From Vibrio breoganii (GTDB lineage Bacteria; Pseudomonadota; Gammaproteobacteria; Enterobacterales; Vibrionaceae): 64,000 bases of DNA. Location: NCBI RefSeq assembly GCF_001677275.1, contig NZ_CP016177.1:1426001-1490000 (forward strand), given 5' to 3'. The position numbers and the translations under genes are program-made. Of the stretch, positions 44,535 to 53,003 are shown piece after piece; the stretch's first letter is position 1; the number at the start of each line of letters is the position of its first letter. The notes under the pieces are model-generated. The model was not told where the DNA came from and made no database searches. It saw nothing but the letters and a program-made list of their open reading frames with translations.

Positions 44535-47500
44535 TTACGCATTATCAATAGCATTTCGAATACGCTTATCTGAAATCGGGTACGGTGTGCCCAATTGTTG
44601 AGCAAAAAAGCTGACTCGCAATTCCTGAAGCATCCAATGAATCTCTTTCACTGATTCAGGTACTACCGCGCCTTTTGGTATCTTATTCTTTAGCTCTTGG
44701 TACTCTTTCGCCACTGCCTCAATCTTGAGAAGTTGCAAACGGTCTCGGTTAGGGTCGATAGGTAGTTTTTCCATACGCCTTTCGATAGCACGCATATAAC
44801 GCAAAATATCCGGCAATTTCTTCCAGCCGCAATCGGTGGCAAAGCCTTTATAGATAAGCCCTTCCACTTGTGCCTTAATATCAGACAAAGCAAAGGCCAT
44901 GCTAAGGTCAACACGCCCTTTCAGCTTTTTATTGATATTAAAGGCAGTGGTCAAGATCGCTTCTACTTGCTTTGCAATATCAACCACGGTATCACCAAGC
45001 TCTGCACGCACATGCTCTTTCAGCGCTTCAAACTTGTCAGACTCCCATACAAGACCGCCCTGCTCTTCAATCAACTTATCTACACCACAAGCAATGCAAT
45101 CATCGATGAGGTCCAGCACCTTACCAAACGGATTAAAGTAAAGGCCTAGCTTCGATTTGTTCGGCAGATTCTGATGCAAGTACTTAATTGGCGAAGGAAC
45201 ATTGAGCAGAACCAAACGACGCTGACCGGCTTGCATCGCTTGTTGTTGTTCATATTCAGTCTCAAACAGCTTGATCTCAACGCTTTGCTTAGCATCGACA
45301 ATGGCTGGGTACGCCTTAACCTGATACCCACCACGTTTTTGTTCATACACCCGCGGGATCTCACCAAAGCTCCAAGTACGAAGATCTTTTTGCTCAATAT
45401 CATCATCCGCCACCTTAGAGAGGGTCTGTTGAACCTTCTCTTTTAGGCTGTCTTTAAGCTCATACAGATCCGCATGCTCTTTCAATTTACGGTTTCGATG
45501 ATCGACGGCGCGGAAGGTGACCTTGAGGTGATCTGGGATCTGTTCTAGTTTCCAGTCTTCTCTGAGTACCTCTACGCCCGTCATACGGCGCAACTCTCTC
45601 TCTAGGCTATCAAGCAATGGGGCTTCCATTGGCGTCACTCTCGACAGAAACGCATCCGCGTAGTTAGGAGCAGGCACAAAGTTACGACGAAGTGTTTTAG
45701 GCAGTGCTTTGATTAAGCTCACCACCAGCTCATGACGAAGACCAGGGATCTGCCAATCAAACCCTTCTGGCTGAACTTGGTTTAATACCGGTAACGGAAT
45801 GTGCACCGTGACACCGTCACTATTATCACCAGGCTCAAACTGATAGCTAAGCTTTAACTTAAGGCCGTTTTGATGCCAAAAGTTTGGATAATCTAACTCA
45901 GTGACGTGCGAGGCATCGCCACGAAATAGCATCTCTTTTTCAAAGTTAAGCAACTCAGGGTTGGCTTTACGCTCTGTATTCCACCACGAATCAAAGTGGC
46001 GGCCCGAGATGGCATCGGTTGAGACTCGCTGATCATAAAAGTCGAATAGCTCATCGTCATCCACCAAGATATCTCGGCGACGAGATTTGTGCTCAAGCTC
46101 TTCCACTTCTTTTAATAGCTTACGGTTTTGCTTAAAGAAACTGTGCTTGGTTTCCCAATCCCCTTCAACCATAGCGGCGCGGATAAACAACTCTCGACAG
46201 AGCGTTGGATCAACTGGGCCATAGTTTACCGTGCGTTTTGGCACAATCGGAATACCATACAGAGTCACCTTCTCGTGAGCCTGCACCGCCGCTTGTTTCT
46301 TCGACCAGTGCGGTTCACTGTAGCTGCGCTTAATAAGATGCTTAGCCAGTGGTTCTATCCATTCAGGCTGTATCTTGGCCACAATACGACCCCACAAGCG
46401 TGAGGTCTCCACCAATTCTGCTGTCATTACCCATTTAGGCTGCTTCTTAAATAGGCCTGATGCTGGGAAGATATGGAAGCGTGCATTACGAGCACCTTGG
46501 TATTCATTCTTTTCTTGGTCTTTCATGCCCACATGCGACAGCATGCCACTGAGGAGTGCACAGTGTACCGACTGATAGTCTGCAGGTTCATCGTTCACCT
46601 TAATATCAAGCTCACGCAATGATTGGCTAAGCTGGAAGTACAAGTCTTGCCACTCACGAACGCGCAAGTAATTGAGATAGTCTTGCTTGCATTGGCGACG
46701 GAACTGGTTACCTGACAATGCCTTTTGCTGGGTTTTAATGTATTCCCATAAGTTCACAAAGCTCAAGAAGTCCGAATCTTTATCAAAGAATCGACGGTGC
46801 TTATCGTCTGAGGATTGCTGTTTATCACTTGGGCGCTCACGAGGGTCTTGAATAGACAGCGCAGAGGCGATGATCATCACCTCTTTAGCACAGCCAAGAC
46901 GCGGCGATTCAATCACCATACGGCCAAGACGAGGATCGATGGGTAGCCGAGCTAACTTACGACCAATACCCGTTAGGCGCTTACGCGGGTCGTTTGCGGT
47001 CGGGTTGATGGCTCCTAGCTCTTCAAGGAGTCGTACACCATCTTGAATGTTGCGGCGATCTGGCTTTTCGACAAATGGGAAGGCTTCGATATCACCAAGC
47101 CCTAAAGCGGTCATCTGCAGAATAACGGACGCAAGGTTAGTGCGTAGTATTTCTGGATCAGTAAATTCAGGACGAGACAAGAAGTCCTCTTCTGAATAAA
47201 GCCTGATACAGATACCCTCAGCCACACGGCCACAACGACCTTTACGCTGGTTTGCACTCGCTTGTGAGACCGCTTCAATCGGTAGTCTCTGTACTTTGGT
47301 ACGGTAAGAGTAACGACTGATGCGCGCTGTGCCTGGGTCAATGACGTAGCGAATGCCCGGCACTGTCAAAGAGGTTTCTGCAACGTTGGTTGCCAGTACA
47401 ATTCGGCGACCACTATGAGACTGGAAGATCCGGTTTTGCTCAGACGATGAAAGCCTTGCGTAAAGTGGGACGATTTCGGTATCTCGCAGATTACGTTTAC

Positions 47501-48440
47501 TCAAAGCGTCAGCGGTATCACGTATCTCACGCTCACCGTTCATAAAGATAAGGATATCCCCTAGCCCTTCGTCGCAAAGTTCATCAACCGCTTCAAAGAT
47601 ACCTTCAAGCTGGTCTCTATCAACATCATCTTCGCCAGATAAAGGACGATAGCGAGTATCTACTGGATAAGTACGGCCCGAAACCTCAATAATAGGCGCA
47701 TCGTTAAAGTGCTTAGAGAAGCGTTCTGGGTCAATGGTTGCCGAGGTAATGATGATTTTAAGATCAGGGCGCTTAGGTAAGATGTTTCTCAGGTAGCCCA
47801 GAATAAAGTCGATATTGAGGCTTCGTTCATGAGCCTCATCGATAATAATGGTGTCGTATTGATTTAAGTAGCGATCATGCTGGATCTCTGCCAGCAAGAT
47901 ACCGTCAGTCATCAACTTAACTTGAGTATTTTCACTGATCTTGTCGTTAAAACGCACCTTATAGCCGACAAATTCCCCTAGCTGGGTTTCCATCTCTTCG
48001 GCAATACGGCTTGCCACTGAACGCGCTGCAAGACGCCTTGGCTGAGTGTGACCAATTAAGCCCTTTTTACCTCGTCCTAATTCAGCACAGATCTTAGGAA
48101 GCTGAGTCGTCTTACCCGAGCCCGTTTCACCCGCAACGATCACCACCTGATTCTCGGCAATTGCCCTAGCGATATCATCGCGCTTTTGACTTACCGGTAA
48201 GATTTCTGGGTAGTCAATGGTAGGCGTATTCGATTGGCGGGACTGCACCGTCATCATGGACTTGGCAATATCTAATGCGATTTCATCAAACACGGTATTC
48301 TTAGCGCTCTCTTTCTTGATGCGACTTGCGCCTTGAATGCGCTTAGAGAGGCGAAAGCGGTCCTTTATCATGCACTCTTTAAGAGCGGCTTTAAGAGAGG
48401 TAGCGGTGTTTGTCTGTTTTTGAGGCTGAGATTGGGTCAA
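44535..48440 (-). CDS. hrpA: ATP-dependent RNA helicase HrpA
   Basis: 1301 residues, as in E. coli HrpA (about 1300). Walker A is GETGSGKT (104-111), followed by DEAH (201-204), SATIDPERF, and the motif V/VI region TNVAETSLTVPGIRYVIDPG and QRKGRCGRVAEG. A helicase-associated domain and the long DUF3418 C-terminus follow. HrpA acts on mRNA and on ribosomes stalled in collision. Monocistronic. Confidence 0.97.
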   Translation of the reverse strand: MTQSQPQKQTNTATSLKAALKECMIKDRFRLSKRIQGASRIKKESAKNTVFDEIALDIAKSMMTVQSRQSNTPTIDYPEILPVSQKRDDIARAIAENQVVIVAGETGSGKTTQLPKICAELGRGKKGLIGHTQPRRLAARSVASRIAEEMETQLGEFVGYKVRFNDKISENTQVKLMTDGILLAEIQHDRYLNQYDTIIIDEAHERSLNIDFILGYLRNILPKRPDLKIIITSATIDPERFSKHFNDAPIIEVSGRTYPVDTRYRPLSGEDDVDRDQLEGIFEAVDELCDEGLGDILIFMNGEREIRDTADALSKRNLRDTEIVPLYARLSSSEQNRIFQSHSGRRIVLATNVAETSLTVPGIRYVIDPGTARISRYSYRTKVQRLPIEAVSQASANQRKGRCGRVAEGICIRLYSEEDFLSRPEFTDPEILRTNLASVILQMTALGLGDIEAFPFVEKPDRRNIQDGVRLLEELGAINPTANDPRKRLTGIGRKLARLPIDPRLGRMVIESPRLGCAKEVMIIASALSIQDPRERPSDKQQSSDDKHRRFFDKDSDFLSFVNLWEYIKTQQKALSGNQFRRQCKQDYLNYLRVREWQDLYFQLSQSLRELDIKVNDEPADYQSVHCALLSGMLSHVGMKDQEKNEYQGARNARFHIFPASGLFKKQPKWVMTAELVETSRLWGRIVAKIQPEWIEPLAKHLIKRSYSEPHWSKKQAAVQAHEKVTLYGIPIVPKRTVNYGPVDPTLCRELFIRAAMVEGDWETKHSFFKQNRKLLKEVEELEHKSRRRDILVDDDELFDFYDQRVSTDAISGRHFDSWWNTERKANPELLNFEKEMLFRGDASHVTELDYPNFWHQNGLKLKLSYQFEPGDNSDGVTVHIPLPVLNQVQPEGFDWQIPGLRHELVVSLIKALPKTLRRNFVPAPNYADAFLSRVTPMEAPLLDSLERELRRMTGVEVLREDWKLEQIPDHLKVTFRAVDHRNRKLKEHADLYELKDSLKEKVQQTLSKVADDDIEQKDLRTWSFGEIPRVYEQKRGGYQVKAYPAIVDAKQSVEIKLFETEYEQQQAMQAGQRRLVLLNVPSPIKYLHQNLPNKSKLGLYFNPFGKVLDLIDDCIACGVDKLIEEQGGLVWESDKFEALKEHVRAELGDTVVDIAKQVEAILTTAFNINKKLKGRVDLSMAFALSDIKAQVEGLIYKGFATDCGWKKLPDILRYMRAIERRMEKLPIDPNRDRLQLLKIEAVAKEYQELKNKIPKGAVVPESVKEIHWMLQELRVSFFAQQLGTPYPISDKRIRNAIDNA

Positions 48441-48600
48441 AACGATTCCGAACTGATAACAATGAAAGGTATAACTCGCTAAATTGTATCACAATAGGCT
48501 TAAAAATCGTGTATTTGCTTCATCGATAATTACCTTTCAATGATCCATTTAGGCTGCGTTGCGTAAGTGTTTTCACTCTTCTTTGGCAAGCGAGGAACCC

Positions 48601-48852
48601 ATGGAACTTTTAATTGAATCATTGGAAGGTGATATTTATTTAGCGTATCAAGTTCAGGGCGAACACAAAGCGCCGTTAGTGGATCATCAAAACAAACTAC
48701 GCACCTTTCGCAGCCTTGAGCAGGTGCGAGAACACTGCGCGGGAGAAATGTATCAATCCGCCTCGCTATTACAATCAACTGCATACGATGAAATGTGTGG
48801 CTTTGGTGAGTCAGAGCGAAATGCGACTATTATGAATCTCAACTGGTTTTAG
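48601..48852 (+). CDS. Small cytoplasmic protein, DUF6482-like
   Basis: 83 residues from the ATG at 48601, which follows GCGAGGAACCC; a longer in-frame ATG at 48559 gives an unlikely N-terminus. It starts MELLIESLEGDIYLAYQV. The pattern resembles a small gammaproteobacterial family I know as DUF6482. Function unknown. Confidence 0.7.
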   Translation: MELLIESLEGDIYLAYQVQGEHKAPLVDHQNKLRTFRSLEQVREHCAGEMYQSASLLQSTAYDEMCGFGESERNATIMNLNWF

Positions 48853-48880
48853 CGCCTCTACTACTTATCGGTCACACACA

Positions 48881-48912
48881 AAAAAGAGGCTCCCATTTGA
48901 GCCTCTTTTTTT
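48881..48912. terminator. Bidirectional terminator
   Basis: The stem AAAAAGAGGCTC / GAGCCTCTTTTT has an 8-base loop and lies between convergent genes. Confidence 0.9.
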
Positions 48913-48928
48913 GTATCGCTTGTTTGTT

Positions 48929-50302
48929 TTAGAAATCAAACTGCAAATAGACAGTGTTGTAGTTGCTGCCACCCTTAATACGCCCATATTGAGACGATTT
49001 TTCAAAGATTGCTGAGCGGTGGTGTATTGAGTAACCCAACCATACGCCATCCATTGAGCGAGAGTTGAACATAGAGCCCAAATTCACATCGACAGAGAAA
49101 TCCAAGTAGTTGAGGAAGTTGTTAGGCTCATAGCCTTTTTCGTCAAACTCGTTTTGCTCTAGCGAGTTGATCTTAGAGGTGTAAGACATACCTTCCGCGA
49201 CACCCAGTCTCCAATCAAATGGCCAAGGTATGGTGTAGTAGGCCTTTATCGCTAATATATATTCTTGGCTTGTAGCCTGGTCATCATTACTCCAGTGCCA
49301 ACCAAAGCCTGGGGTTAAGTAGATATCCAGCGGTAATCCAAACAGGCTATCGGTCAAAGGATGACCGTAAAATACCGTGGTAATTTGGCTGTTGTACGGA
49401 TCGTCTTCAATATCCCCACCTAAGATGTCACCAAGGTTGGACGGTGTGCCCCACCCATGTGCTACCCGCACGTAGGGTTTATTGGATAAATCCGACTTAC
49501 GTGGCTTACCCGGGTCATTGAAGAAGCCAAAGCCGAGATAATATTCGGTCTGCACTTGACCATCAATCACAGCAGCATCTTTTGCGTTACCATCAAGTAT
49601 CTGTATGTTTGCTGCGCCTAGAAGATAAAGGTTGGACACAACATGATAATTAGCACGAACCCCTACAAAATAATCTACACCCGCATCAATGTCTTCTGCA
49701 TTCAACGCATAGTATTTGGTGTTAAAGTCGCTACTTTTTAGGCGCAAAGAGGCGTGGGGTTGAACGGTAAAATCACCAAAGTAGTACTCACCCTCTGTAC
49801 CTGCTTGTATGTACCATTCTCCGTCAGTGTCGGTCATCAACTCAGAGTATGCATACCAATTTTCGTCATATTGATACTCACTTCTAACACCCAAATCCAA
49901 GGCATCAGCACCAAATTCATTTTGAATTTCTGCAGGTATATCTACAAAACGCAATCGCCCTAAAACAGAGACATTCCAATCGCTTTCTTTAGGATTGTAC
50001 AGATACGCTCCGAGTTCCAGTCCCTTTACGTAAACGTATTCGTTCTCAAAATAGAGCATGGGAATAAAAGTGCTTACGCGCTCTGAGTCTTCAAGGTCAA
50101 GACCGTTTACATAGGGTACAGACGCGCTACGAACGACGCCTGCGAGCCCCCAGGTTTGCTCTGGATTCTTTTTGGTATTCTCGGCAAGTTGAGCATCTTC
50201 CGACTCAGCAGGATCTGTGACCGGTCTTTCTTCTGCTATCGCGCCAGAGGATAGGCAAATAGCGATCGATGCAGCCAACATCTTAGGTTGAAATTTGTTC
50301 AT
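48929..50302 (-). CDS. MipA/OmpV-like outer membrane protein with C-terminal extension
   Basis: 457 residues with signal peptide MNKFQPKMLAASIAICLSSGAIA. The first ~260 residues resemble MipA/OmpV barrels (TWGLAGVVRSASVPYV, then GLELGAYLY). MipA proteins are usually about 250-280 residues, so the remaining ~195 residues are extra. That part is also strand-rich and ends in LQFDF, the usual terminal aromatic for barrel assembly. GYSIHHRSA near the end faintly recalls the HxS site of PagL-type lipid A deacylases; I do not claim this activity. Confidence 0.7.
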   Translation of the reverse strand: MNKFQPKMLAASIAICLSSGAIAEERPVTDPAESEDAQLAENTKKNPEQTWGLAGVVRSASVPYVNGLDLEDSERVSTFIPMLYFENEYVYVKGLELGAYLYNPKESDWNVSVLGRLRFVDIPAEIQNEFGADALDLGVRSEYQYDENWYAYSELMTDTDGEWYIQAGTEGEYYFGDFTVQPHASLRLKSSDFNTKYYALNAEDIDAGVDYFVGVRANYHVVSNLYLLGAANIQILDGNAKDAAVIDGQVQTEYYLGFGFFNDPGKPRKSDLSNKPYVRVAHGWGTPSNLGDILGGDIEDDPYNSQITTVFYGHPLTDSLFGLPLDIYLTPGFGWHWSNDDQATSQEYILAIKAYYTIPWPFDWRLGVAEGMSYTSKINSLEQNEFDEKGYEPNNFLNYLDFSVDVNLGSMFNSRSMDGVWLGYSIHHRSAIFEKSSQYGRIKGGSNYNTVYLQFDF

Positions 50303-50412
50303 AGAGTCCTTTCAAAGCTTAAAACTAGCAATAAGGCTAAAAGTCACTATTTATTATAGGCTTACAATTCTAAGAAAGGTAAATATTGTTTTCGGTGCCT
50401 GTCATTTGTCGG

Positions 50413-51168
50413 TTAAGAAAGGCCTTGCCAGATAGCGCTCGAGCCACTCACTAGACAAAGGAACAGCGAGATGTGTCTCATCCACTCTTTAGAAAGGTAG
50501 TTTACCGAGCGTATCGCCACCCAATAACCCAGCATAGCCGCAGGGATAAGTGGCACCGTTAGCCAAAAGTGCTTCATAGTAAATAACCCCATGCCCATAA
50601 GCACTATCAAGGATAAGATAGAGCTAAACACAAAGAAGGCCGACAAATTACCACGCAGCTTGTTGGCATCTTGGTGCTGAAGTAACAGTGCCATTGGCGG
50701 CCCGCCAATACTGGAGCTAGTGCCCATAAAGCCAGATAGAAACCCAGCTACAAACATGCGCTTAGGCGTTGGCTCAAGTCGAAATGGCAATGCACTGACT
50801 AAAACGGCGAGCAACACAAACAGCCCAAGTCCCAGCGACAGCATGCTCGCGGAAACGTAAAGCAGAATTGCGCCTCCCACTAAAGAGCCAGGAATACGTC
50901 CGTACAGAGCGAGCTTTAGTCCGCCAATACTGATGTTAGAGCGGAACTTAAAGGCGTTAATGAGTGACACCACCAGCGCCACTAAACAAATAGGTGCAGG
51001 AACATAATCTATTGAAATTTGGAATAATAATGGCGCGGCAACAATCGCTAATCCGAAGCCGATAGCCGTTTGAACAAAGGCTCCCACAAAGATTAATAGC
51101 ATGGCAATAAGGGATGAGGCTTCAAATAACCCTAGGTCAGGCATTATAACTCCAAAGTAGTTTTTCAA
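50413..51168 (-). CDS. TauE/SafE family inner membrane exporter
   Basis: 251 residues with about eight hydrophobic segments. The two family repeats are visible: GAFVQTAIGFGLAIVAAPLLF and GFLSGFMGTSSSIGGPPMALLL. The family moves sulfite, sulfoacetate or other anions; substrate unknown here. It is divergent from the TerB-like gene. Confidence 0.88.
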   Translation of the reverse strand: MKNYFGVIMPDLGLFEASSLIAMLLIFVGAFVQTAIGFGLAIVAAPLLFQISIDYVPAPICLVALVVSLINAFKFRSNISIGGLKLALYGRIPGSLVGGAILLYVSASMLSLGLGLFVLLAVLVSALPFRLEPTPKRMFVAGFLSGFMGTSSSIGGPPMALLLQHQDANKLRGNLSAFFVFSSILSLIVLMGMGLFTMKHFWLTVPLIPAAMLGYWVAIRSVNYLSKEWMRHISLFLCLVSGSSAIWQGLS

Positions 51169-51242
51169 AATTCACTATTGACTTCATTCCCTGTAGTCCT
51201 GCATATAATGGATAAACGATAAAGAATCATGAGGTCGATCAC

Positions 51243-51692
51243 ATGTTCAATAAAATCCATTCTTTGTTTAAAGAGCTATTAGATGGCAACGATCTTGCTA
51301 CCCACACACAAAAACAACCCAAGCTCGCTATTGCCGCTTTATTGTGTGAGGTGACAGCCGCTGACCATGAACAAACGCCGCAAGAGTTAGCAGCAGAGCA
51401 GCAGATGCTGCAAAAACTGTTAGACGTAACGGCCGAAGACGCCGCTGCACTGCTTGAAAACGCGCGGGAACAAGCAAACCAATCCGTTTCTTTATATGAC
51501 TTCACGTCTCAATTAAGAGACTTACCTCGAGCTGAGCGAAGTGATCTCATCAAAGCCATGTGGACGGTCGCCTATGCCGATGGTGAGCTTGACCCTATCG
51601 AAGAGTCCGTCATCCGTAAAGCCGCTGAGCTTATCTATGTGGATCACAGCGACTTTGTAAAAACAAAACTAGAGGTACAAGAGGGTAATTAG
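51243..51692 (+). CDS. TerB-like (tellurite resistance B-type) protein
   Basis: 149 residues, all-helical and acidic. AALLCEVTAADHEQTPQE and MWTVAYADGELDPIEESVIRKAAELI are the two metal-binding helical repeats of the TerB family. No other ter genes are near, so tellurite resistance is not implied. The last 4 bases overlap the convergent exonuclease gene. Confidence 0.85.
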   Translation: MFNKIHSLFKELLDGNDLATHTQKQPKLAIAALLCEVTAADHEQTPQELAAEQQMLQKLLDVTAEDAAALLENAREQANQSVSLYDFTSQLRDLPRAERSDLIKAMWTVAYADGELDPIEESVIRKAAELIYVDHSDFVKTKLEVQEGN

Positions 51693-52219
51693 AGCATAGC
51701 TAGCGCAAGCTTTGCCAGATTGTAAGCATCCGTATAGCCTGAATGCTGTCTTCCTTCCCACTCGATGTTTAACGCTTCTTGCGCCGCTCTGTGACCAATT
51801 CGTTTTTCTCTAAGGCGATGTTGCATGCGGTACAAGGTCGCGAGATTTACAAACTCAACAAAGGGAAAATCAATCTCTTTATCGATGCATTCGTTGCGAA
51901 AGATAATGTCGTCACGACCCCAGCTTGCGTAAATCTTGTTCGCGCCGCCAAAATTTTTGATCATCGACTTCATCACGTCTTCAAGTGGTCTACCCTGCTT
52001 TTCAATCTTGCGTGCAGAGATACCCGTCAATTGAGTACAAAATGGAGAGACTTCGTCTTTTTCAGGCTTCACATAATATTGCGCGCGCTTAACGATTTCT
52101 TGCTTAGCTAGATCAATCTCCGCTAAACCAATTTCTATGATTTCACCTGTAATGCCCTTGCCGTTTTCATTCCAGCAACACATTTCTAAATCAAAGCAAA
52201 CAACTCGGTTATAGTTCAT
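51689..52219 (-). CDS. DEDDh 3'-5' exonuclease (KapD/ERI-1 type)
   Basis: 176 residues, a single exonuclease domain. The catalytic acids are visible as FDLEM (motif I), ASWGRDD (motif II), and HSGYTDAYNLAKLA with His and Asp (motif III). Family members trim RNA or DNA 3' ends; the substrate is unknown. Single gene. Confidence 0.87.
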   Translation of the reverse strand: MNYNRVVCFDLEMCCWNENGKGITGEIIEIGLAEIDLAKQEIVKRAQYYVKPEKDEVSPFCTQLTGISARKIEKQGRPLEDVMKSMIKNFGGANKIYASWGRDDIIFRNECIDKEIDFPFVEFVNLATLYRMQHRLREKRIGHRAAQEALNIEWEGRQHSGYTDAYNLAKLALAML

Positions 52220-52370
52220 TAAATCTTGTTCATGAGCGATATTAATTGTCGTTAAGTTTACCCTAATTTGACATACTCAAACACTAACTAAATGTATTTA
52301 AGTACTTGAATTTCTATTCAAGCGCCCGCACATTTAGAGCAATTACATTATACCTAATGAGACTCTAATC

Positions 52371-53003
52371 ATGATCATCGACCTATCCGTGTTACCCAAC
52401 ACGTTTGATATGCTTCACGCAGGTTTAGCTGCGTCAAGTGTCGTCCTTCTGGCTGTTGCTATCGCTCGCAAGCCAAAAACCATTGAAAAGATCGTCGAAA
52501 AACCCGTTGAGAAACGTATTGAGGTTGAAAAACCTGTAGAAAAAATCGTTGAAGTCGAGAAAATCGTCGAAGTAGAAAAAGTGGTTGAGAAAGTGGTTGA
52601 AGTTGAGTCAAAACTCAAAACAGCCTCTACTGACTCTGCGCTGCAACTGCTGTCACTACTACAACAAGAAGCTCGCCTAATCGACTTCCTTAAAGAAGAT
52701 ATCTCTGCGTTCGCTGACGAAGAAGTGGGCGCAGCCGCTCGTGTTATTCATAGTGGCGGACAGAAAGTGCTTAAAGACTACGTGACACTATCACCAGTTC
52801 GTAGCGAAACGGAAGAAACACAAATTCAAGTGGCTGAAGGGTTTGACGCTCAAGAGATTCGTCTCGTTGGTAACGTTACGGGCAACGCACCCTTTACTGG
52901 CATCCTAATTCATAAGGGTTGGAAAGCGGACAACATCGAGCTTCCAAAATTGGCTGAAAACTACAACGCCAACATCATCGCCCCTGCGGAGGTTGAGCTG
53001 TAA
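52371..53003 (+). CDS. DUF2760 protein, first gene of an Hsp70-like operon
   Basis: 210 residues. One hydrophobic segment (LHAGLAASSVVLLAVAIA, about 16-33) is followed by a striking Val/Glu/Lys repeat (about 40-78, VEKPVEKRIEVEKPVEKIVE and so on) that should form a long charged rod. The DUF2760 domain follows (about 88-210; LLSLLQQEARLIDFLKEDIS, IHSGGQKVLKDYVTL). Its stop TAATG overlaps the start of the first Hsp70 gene, so the two are coupled. Function unknown; the topology would place it on the membrane as an anchor for the chaperones. Confidence 0.85.
   Translation: MIIDLSVLPNTFDMLHAGLAASSVVLLAVAIARKPKTIEKIVEKPVEKRIEVEKPVEKIVEVEKIVEVEKVVEKVVEVESKLKTASTDSALQLLSLLQQEARLIDFLKEDISAFADEEVGAAARVIHSGGQKVLKDYVTLSPVRSETEETQIQVAEGFDAQEIRLVGNVTGNAPFTGILIHKGWKADNIELPKLAENYNANIIAPAEVEL

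Noticed and set aside
44868..45446. Plus-strand ORFs of 80-93 residues inside hrpA
   Set aside because: They are antisense to a well conserved helicase gene and have no initiation signals.
49754..49963. 69-residue plus-strand ORF inside the MipA-like gene
   Set aside because: Antisense shadow of a gene with a clear signal peptide and family match.
51243..51692. Tellurite resistance operon
   Set aside because: Only a lone TerB-like gene is present, with no terA, terC, terD or terE nearby.
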